A stretch of 64,000 nucleotides of DNA from Arctopsyche grandis (taxonomy: Eukaryota > Arthropoda > Insecta > Trichoptera > Hydropsychidae): positions 25,888,001 through 25,952,000 of the forward strand of contig NC_135359.1 in the NCBI RefSeq assembly GCF_051622035.1. The letters run 5' to 3'. Below, piece by piece: positions 54,655-64,000 of this stretch. How positions within the stretch are numbered: the first letter of the stretch is position 1; each line of letters opens with the position of its first letter. A program made the translations under genes and the position numbers. Below the pieces are notes generated by a model. It had not been told where the DNA came from. It worked only from the letters and a program-made list of their open reading frames with translations, and made no database searches.

Positions 54655-54990
54655 GTGTTCGCAATTCATCACCCGGCCAGAGGTCGCCCAGACACACCGG
54701 GTAACACAATAAAACCGGAGATCTTTTATTAAAGTGGGTCCCCCTGAAGCTGGCGGGGTGTCTCACACCCCATGGCCCGCTTTTACATCCTGGGGAGGAT
54801 CCTCATATCATATTTATCCCCATAGCATTTAATTAAAAATGCTCATCGCACCGCAGCCGGCTCATATCGCTGCGAAATCTAGGTTTTAACTCGCCTCTCC
54901 TCTTTGCGGATTATTGTGCCGCGTTTATATTGTATCTACTTTGCCGAGAGAAAGTAAAAATGCGCGACCGTAATCCGGGAAATGAGCAAA
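54655..54990. other. Unclassified GC-richer block
   Basis: A sharp rise in GC. It contains a perfect hairpin GGGGTGT/ACACCCC with loop CTC (54755-54771) and a TGTTA...TAACA inverted pair around 54655-54718. It is likely part of an interspersed repeat, but I could not name it. Confidence 0.3.
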
Positions 54991-56085
54991 AATCACAGCC
55001 GACACCGTTGAAAAATTGCCATCTTACATTTGAAAATAAAAACAAAAGATAAATTTGTTTCAAAGAAACGCTCGGTTTTTTTTCGGTCCCAACAATTATT
55101 TTCGTACAAATTCATTGTGTAATTCTCGAAATGTAAATTCGCTCTCAAAAGGGTGTGCAAACTACGGGCTCGCTAAAATAAAATGAATTCACACTCGCTA
55201 ACGATCGAAAAACACATTTAGATCGCTCTTTTCCCATTTGAACAACATATACTGATTCAATTTGTGTTTCCTACGGTTTGTACATATTGCAGCCAGGAGA
55301 CTTTATTAACTCTACGTATGTGTGCATTCATTAATAAGTAAAATAAAGCAATTTCAGACTGCTGCCCCATTTATAACGGAAGCTTTAATTTGTAGCGTTA
55401 TTTAAGTATCAAACAAATAATAAAAAGGCCTTTATTACGGCACGCATACTGAATATTTAGGCGATTTAAAAATCGCAAATTTGTGTGTCAATGACATTTT
55501 TGTATTGTTTCTTTTGCATGAGAAAGTGACGATGTTTAAATCACCCACTTTTTTACTAGCATTGAAAAATGAAAACAACTCGTAATTATAATTTTTTCAA
55601 CTTCATACACATGTTTGAATGTGAGCGTTTTGTTTTTTATTAATGCAAAATGTTAAAAACATACATATTTTCATATATATTTACATAAGTAGGGTGGCCA
55701 GATTTATAAAATACGAATACAAGTATTTTCGGTGGGAAGATATTTTCACATTTTTTAATAAAATAGCACACATTTTAAAACAAATATATTTTAATGAACC
55801 CTTTCCATCTTTTTTTCTTGTATTAAGTTTTATTAAATTATGCGCAGGCAATGCAAAATTTAAATATATGTACATACATATATATTTTTTTTGTTCTTCT
55901 TCCTCGACAATGGAGAAAAAGTGGTTTATTAATGCATGCTGTTTTTATCCACTTTGTTTTGTAATATACTGTGTTAGAAAAGAATATTGATTTAAGATGT
56001 CATTTTCATTTATTGATATTCCTAAATCAGATACATGTGTAGGTACTGAGCCGTTTATTGAACTTCTTCATGGTATAAAATCCGA
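54991..56085. other. AT-rich intergenic DNA, nothing recognised
   Basis: The open frame 55643-55990 is rich in F, I, Y and K, as expected of AT-rich DNA, and has no domain. No gene supported. Confidence 0.45.
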
Positions 56086-56175
56086 TTAAAACTTCGTATT
56101 TATTTAAACTTCATATTTATTTAAATATTACTTCATATTTATTTGATTAAAACTTCATATTTATTTATTTTAAAG
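56086..56175. repeat. Short tandem repeat, AAACTTCATATTTATTT units
   Basis: Three or four imperfect copies of AAACTTCATATTTATTT with spacers of variable length. Confidence 0.7.
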
Positions 56176-57746
56176 TTTCTGAAATATTCTAAGAAAGTTT
56201 CATAGCAATCTATACCTTCATTAAAACACATTTTCTTCTGCTTTTCCGAAATATGCTTATCCACACTTCAGTGTTGCAAGGTCCAAATAATATTCTCAAA
56301 TATATTATGAATATATGTAGTTTTTTAATGATAACTACTTGAATAAAGGATATTTAACTGTCCCAACAATGTTTATCGGGAGAGTGGGACAAAATGTGAG
56401 AAACGAAACATGTCCCGTAAATACTGGACGTCTGTCTACCCTATATACGTACATACATACATATATGTATAAGAAACCTTTGTCATAAATTCCCTCTACA
56501 TTTCGATATTGTTATTGGTCTAAGTTTTAAATTATTCATGTGATATATTCATTGTATAAAAAAAAATTATATAATTGAAAATATAATACAATTTATTTTT
56601 GTGTACCGCTGAAATTTCTTGAATGTTTCACTATTTGTCTCTTTGCTCTAAAAAGGTTCCCAAACACTGTTTATTTTTACATACATACATATATTGGTTT
56701 GTGTGATTTCAAAAATTTATATTATTCATTGTTTTGAATGCTTTCAAGTTTCAATGTATGTTCAAGTTTTCTTTGAATGCATTAGAGTCGGTTAGTTCCC
56801 GTTGCGCGACAGTTTCTCATACAAATTCTTTCAACTATGTATGTGCCTTTTAAACTATACATAAGTTACTGTCATCGAGAAGGTCAAACTAAAAAATTCA
56901 GACATGTGCTATATAATTGACATTCCTCTCGAGACTTTTCAATTTAACACGTACCCACTCGTAGATGTGAAAGATTGCACGCCGACACGAGCCGACACAA
57001 AAACTAGCATTAAACGTCTGAAAATTATTTACAACCACAAGTCGAGTAGAGCAGCAAAGCAGCCCGGGTGAAATTTCATATTTAACATGCAGCGAGATTC
57101 TAGCGGCGAGTTAAATAGAACGTGCAACGTAAAGTGAAACCGCATTAGCTGGTCCCCGCTAACGAATGCACGGGCATGCGTTGAAAATTTATAAAGTTTC
57201 AGTGTGATGTGACGTAGCGTCAAAGGATTAAATCACTTCAGGGCTAACCCACACCCCCCCCCCTTCGCCACCCACACATTCACCCACCAAACTCTCCCGA
57301 CGGTGTGCGTCTATCTTCTGATCGGTAGGAAGAGGTTAAGGGTGGTCGGATGTCGGGGAGATGAAAAAAAGCGGAAACCGATGAAAATGGGTGAAGTCGG
57401 AAGCAGGAAGCGGCGAGTCGCAAAATATGGCCGCGTGGATTAGGGGAAGTTCGTCGGGGGTGCGAGAGGAGAGGATCTTCCAGCTTAGAGGAAGCTGAGG
57501 TCGATCTCCCTCAGCCTCCCCCATCCTGTGGTACATAATTTAAAGCGTTTAGATACCCACGCAGTTGACTTGGTTTTATAGCTAGTTCCTCAAGTGTCCC
57601 AAACCTCTATACGATTTTTTTTTCAAAATTCCTATACCACAAGAGACATTATTAAATAACTATTTGAATCTGGCTTCATTCAAACATCCTTTTTATGTTT
57701 TCAGTTACGTGTGTGTTTTTAATAATTGTATCGTGTTCATTATTGA
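56176..57746. other. Intergenic DNA with microsatellite steps and a GC-richer patch
   Basis: TACATACATACATATATG steps lie at about 56450. A poly-C run lies at about 57254, with a GC-richer stretch at about 57240-57520 lacking a convincing frame. No gene or named repeat recognised. Confidence 0.4.
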
Positions 57747-57754
57747 CGTATTAG
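57747..57754 (+). repeat. hAT target-site duplication, left
   Basis: CGTATTAG, repeated exactly at 58789-58796. Confidence 0.88.
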
Positions 57755-58788
57755 TAGAGACACGTATTTTTCATTTTCATTTTGCATTTTAGCGTTTTAA
57801 GGCATTAAAAATGTTCAATTTTAGCATCTATTTTTATGAATCGAGTTTTATTTTTCATTTGTAATAATTTTAAATAATAAAAAATTTCGATGAATTTTAA
57901 TAAAATTTATATACATTTAAAGACAACACAACAATTAAAAAATAAATAAATTAAAATTACAAATGAAAAAAACATGAATTTAAAAATACAAAGACAAAAA
58001 ATATGAATATAAAAATATAATACCAATTAAAGTTTATTAAAACTCAACATGGAGCATATTTATACAGATTCTTTTTTGAAATTCGTGCGACGATCGGTAA
58101 CAATTATATTGTATTTACTAAAATACCTTCCAAGCATCCACACTATTGACGGGTCACAAAATAGATTTTAGAGCTGCACAACAAACTCTTCATATTTAAT
58201 TTTTGTTGCCATCAATAATAGCAATATATCCGGTGTGGATTCACTATTTATATTCTCTATTAATTGTCTAAAAAAGTGCTGATAACCTTCCAAACATTGA
58301 GCCTGTGTTAATACATTAAACAATGGCAGGTTTCTAAAAAACAAAACTGTTCCTTTTACATTATAGGTTTTGTACCTACCAAAGATGGATTGAATAGTTT
58401 ATTCGATGTTTGGAGAAATTGATTTGTCTCATTTAGTCTTGAGTGCGAGTCTAGTTTTAAGACGCTTTTTTGAGCACTCTTTTTGGATACACAGCTCCAA
58501 CTGCCTTAGTTTGTTTACAATAGTAGACAAAAGCAGTTGCTTGGTTTCGACAGTCCGTCTATGGTAAACTGCAAGCTCTGTTTTATCCCCTCAATTTCTT
58601 CACATAATAAATGGGCGAAGGGATAGTAAGGCCCTTCTAAATTGTCTATTAATTTTATAAATTTTATGCAAATTTCACTTTTGTTTGTTATTTTAGCATC
58701 TATTCGCATATTTTACGAATTTAGCATCTATTAGCATATATTCCAAATTTTAGCATTAGTAACAAAATGCCCAAAATACGTGTCTCTA
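57755..58788. mobile_element. hAT-superfamily DNA transposon, 1,034 bp, degraded or non-autonomous
   Basis: The 16-bp terminal inverted repeats are perfect (TAGAGACACGTATTTT at 57755-57770 and its complement at 58773-58788) and are flanked by the 8-bp duplication CGTATTAG. An 8-bp duplication and termini starting TAGAG fit the hAT superfamily. The motif TTTAGCATCTATT occurs once near the left end (57820-57832) and twice near the right end (58692-58704, 58720-58732), like subterminal transposase-binding sites. The interior has only short minus-strand frames, so no intact transposase is made. The exact duplication suggests a fairly recent insertion. Confidence 0.88.
58515..58709 (-). pseudogene. 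Short frame inside the hAT element, possible transposase remnant
   Basis: This 64-residue minus-strand frame begins in the subterminal repeat and contains FIKLIDNLEGPYYPF and LLCEEIEGIKQSL. The composition is protein-like and not random AT-derived, but I do not recognise a hAT catalytic motif in it. It is listed only as a possible leftover of the parent transposase. Confidence 0.3.
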
Positions 58789-58796
58789 CGTATTAG
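58789..58796 (+). repeat. hAT target-site duplication, right
   Basis: CGTATTAG, identical to 57747-57754. Confidence 0.88.
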
Positions 58797-59039
58797 TGCC
58801 CAATAGTTGCAAAAACTTATTTTATTTTACAATCATATACCATAGTGACTATAATAATTTTCTCAATACACCACAATGACTAATATATACAAACGCATAT
58901 ATGTAAACAACACAATAACAAGGTATATAAATTAAAATTATATCACAAACATATAATATTAGTCAACAATCATTTGTGGGAATAATAAATAGGTAGAAAA
59001 TTTCATTTAATACCGTCACAACACTTATTTTGGATAACA
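58797..59039. other. AT-rich intergenic DNA, nothing recognised
   Basis: No repeat family or frame recognised. Confidence 0.4.
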
Positions 59040-59168
59040 TTGGCAAATTCGGTCTAGATTTTATGAGAACCAGATCTTGCCAGCAGCATAGATGAACTCG
59101 TAATCATTCCAGTCGGGATTTCAACCCTATAAATAAGCAACCGTTTAACAAGTGCCTCATATACAACA
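59040..59168 (-). mobile_element. tRNA-derived SINE, copy 5 (fragment)
   Basis: On the minus strand it has a box B-like GGGTTGAAATCCCG, then ATGCTGCTGGCAAGATCTGG and CGAATTTGCCAATGTTATCC, matching the body order of the SINE family. The 3' end is missing. Confidence 0.55.
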
Positions 59169-59174
59169 GCAACA

Positions 59175-59560
59175 TAGTGTGTAATGCATCCAATTGAGAA
59201 GCCATGGATTAATTCCCTGGCCTGATGTTGCTGGCCAGGCCTTAAATATATGTATGTCTAGGTCTATCTATCAGAATTTTCCAATTTATCTGATTTCATT
59301 GTTGAAACGGTTCCATCAAATACCTATCCTGTTTTTCACCAATTTGAGTTTATAGCATCCAAAATTTGTTGAATACATATGTATGCTACCCACTCTGTAA
59401 AATGTATGTATTTCTCATCAAAAAAACCCTGTACCTTTATCAAATTCGCCCATACATTTCTCTTTGATACTGTATAAATCGATGTTTGTGATTAGTCAGG
59501 AAGGTGCATTTGGTTTTCCTGTTAGTCCTTTCTGGTGTATGTATGTATGTATGTATATGT
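59175..59560 (+). mobile_element. tRNA-derived SINE, copy 4
   Basis: A weak tRNA-like head is followed by TGTTGCTGGCCAGGCC, CTATCAGAATTTTCC, GATTTCATTGTTGAAACGGT and the 3' end region AGGAAGGTGCATTTGGTTTT ending at about 59538, with a TATG tail. It confirms the 3' end seen in copies 2 and 3. Confidence 0.72.
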
Positions 59561-62808
<3,248 letters not shown>

Positions 62809-62809
62809 A

Positions 62810-62845
62810 TACTAGTTGTTTTACCCGGCTTCGCTCAATGTTTGT
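62810..62845 (-). mobile_element. Interspersed-repeat terminus ending CTAGT (Helitron-like, weak)
   Basis: The minus strand reads GCGAAGCCGGGTAAAACAAC followed by CTAGT (62814-62810). CTAG before T and the GC-rich subterminal part recall Helitron 3' ends, and ACCCGGCTTCGC next to CTAG is a phrase I associate with dispersed arthropod repeats. The hairpin is very short (2-3 bp), so the call is weak. The terminus at 46889 also reads CTAGT. Confidence 0.3.
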
Positions 62846-63059
62846 AATATAAACAGCATAAACATGGCGAATTTAATAGTAAACATTTTATTAAATTTAT
62901 TTGAATAGTTTTATTTTATATAAATTTATTTGAATAATAATTTGTTTTTTTTATTAAATTGAAAGTCTCGATCAAACAAACATATGTATATACTGTCTCT
63001 TTCAAAATTATATATACATATACATATGTTTTCATGATTGATTGTGATTTATGAGTGAA

Positions 63060-63368
63060 ATTTTGATTAACTCTCTTCCATTTGGGCCTTACAGGGATGT
63101 TTTGTATTTGTAGTTGTTTCTTACATATTTATTGAAACTGGCTGTAGGTGCAAGGCATTCCTTATGCTATGTTTTATTTGATATTTTTACTTTATCTGTT
63201 ATTATAAATGCTATTTTTTATGTATGTATGGATGTATTTATGTTTATGTTAATTGTTATTTTGTTTTTTTTCTTTTTTGTGTTATATTTTTTTGACCATT
63301 GTGGCGCTTTAGGAATTCCTGTTATGCCACAATGGTCTGTTTAAAATAAATAAATAAATAAATAAATA
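63060..63368 (+). mobile_element. LINE 3' end with conserved hairpin and (AAAT)n tail
   Basis: This T-rich 3' UTR includes a perfect 12-bp hairpin (63294-63337) and ends in a tail of AAATAAATAAAT (63343-63368). The hairpin and tail match the LINE end at 54334-54416, so both belong to one family or to sister families. The left limit is uncertain; no reverse transcriptase sequence is left. Confidence 0.65.
63294..63337 (+). other. 3' UTR hairpin shared with the LINE at 54.3 kb
   Basis: Stem GACCATTGTGGC/GCCACAATGGTC has 12 Watson-Crick pairs. The 20-nt loop begins GCTTTAGG. Confidence 0.85.
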
Positions 63369-63379
63369 TGTATACCAGA

Positions 63380-63640
63380 ATCCGGCGCCTGCGCCCACGG
63401 AGCCTTCGCTCTCGGCGGCTGCACCCCCGGAGGCTTCATCCCCAGTGGCTGCGCCCCCGAAGTCTTTGCCCCCAGAGGCTTCGCCCTCAGCGGCTGCGCC
63501 CCCAGAGACTTCGCCCCCTAGGGCTTTGCCCACGGTGGCTGCGCCCCCCAGAGGCTTCGCCCTCGGTGGCTGCGCCCCCGGAGGCTTTGCCTCTGGCAAT
63601 GCCCGCGCCCTCGGCGCCTTCGCCCCCGGGAACGTCGAAT
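63380..63640. repeat. GC-rich minisatellite
   Basis: Imperfect units of about 15-33 bp combine GGCTGCGCCCCCGGAGG and CTTCGCCCTCGGTGG. The array starts 12-15 bp after the LINE AAAT tail. Open frames rich in A, P and G arise on both strands because units tend to be multiples of three; no gene is inferred. Confidence 0.85.
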
Positions 63641-64000
63641 CCTTTGAATAAAAAAAAATCGAATCGACGCCTATGAATCGAAAACAAAACTACGAACCAA
63701 CGAACGAAGGTTACATACATATATGCAAAGTCTCTTTCCAAATTATATATTAGATATAACTTTCGTTATATAAAAGCGAATATTCAACGATTTTCTTCTC
63801 AATATATTCTATGCGTAGAAATTGATATTAATGTGAAATTTATGTATTTTCAATTTATGTATTTTTAAATGCATTCGAAGACATTAGAGCAGACGGCCGA
63901 TTTCCTCGATTTTCTCTAGCGGGGGTGCACGAATGAAAAACTGCAGACATTTTTCATTTGGGTCGTGTCCCTATTTGGAAGGGCAGGCAAAGGGTGGGCC
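63641..64000. other. AT-rich intergenic DNA, nothing recognised
   Basis: It becomes GC-richer in the last 100 bases. No frame or repeat recognised before the window edge. Confidence 0.4.

Noticed and set aside
55643..55990. 115-residue frame rich in I, Y, F and K
   Set aside because: Composition is that of AT-rich DNA with TACATA steps. No domain, and an overlapping frame exists on the other strand.
63445..63651. Alanine/proline-rich open frame in the GC-rich block
   Set aside because: It is a product of a GC-rich minisatellite that is open in several frames, with no other gene features.

Overview
The window looks like nuclear DNA of an insect whose telomeric repeat is TTAGG. The first 46.9 kb is a satellite in which nearly every unit carries TTAGG-type runs, and it holds an R1-clade LINE inserted exactly in TTAGG repeats. 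The remaining 17 kb is AT-rich DNA packed with insect-type transposons, tRNA-derived SINEs and TATG/TA microsatellites. The order of insect cannot be fixed from sequence alone; higher flies are unlikely because they lack TTAGG telomeres. I found no convincing host protein gene anywhere.

Layout. 1-526 is the 3' end of a LINE that begins outside the window. 527-5735 and 11279-46888 are one satellite family, always with the G-rich (TTAGG) strand on +. The monomer is about 80-87 bp: a TTAGG-like half plus an AT-rich half with a nearly invariant TCGAATTCTTTGATTT core. Monomers are arranged in higher-order repeats: a 3-4 kb macro-unit at the left, about 1.8 kb units at 18-26.5 kb, about 1.2 kb units at 26.5-29.6 kb, and a nearly identical 7.4 kb block repeated with an 8,177 bp period (29568-36947 and 37745-45124). 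5736-11278 is a complete, apparently intact LINE: 5' UTR with degenerate internal repeats, ORF1 (gag-like, three zinc knuckles), ORF2 (endonuclease, reverse transcriptase, CCHC) overlapping ORF1 by AUGA, a structured 3' UTR and a poly(A) tail.

The satellite stops abruptly at 46888 against a Helitron-like terminus. From there to 64000 I identify: a 325-bp solo LTR in an A-rich microsatellite; five copies of one tRNA-derived SINE family and two other tRNA-like fragments; 3' fragments of at least two LINE families (Jockey-like); a 1,034-bp hAT element with 16-bp perfect inverted termini and an 8-bp target duplication; an RTE-type LINE, truncated at its 5' end but with an unbroken reading frame, lying between two (TA)n tracts; and a GC-rich minisatellite.

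How the parts relate. The satellite supplies TTAGG-like targets, and the R1-clade LINE encodes the endonuclease and reverse transcriptase that would use them. Because satellite blocks are themselves duplicated, the window contains both empty and filled versions of the same insertion sites, so the integration points can be read directly. Two LINE 3' ends in the flank (54.3 kb and 63.3 kb) share a 12-bp hairpin with a 20-nt loop whose stem has changed by compensatory substitutions, which points to a selected RNA structure.
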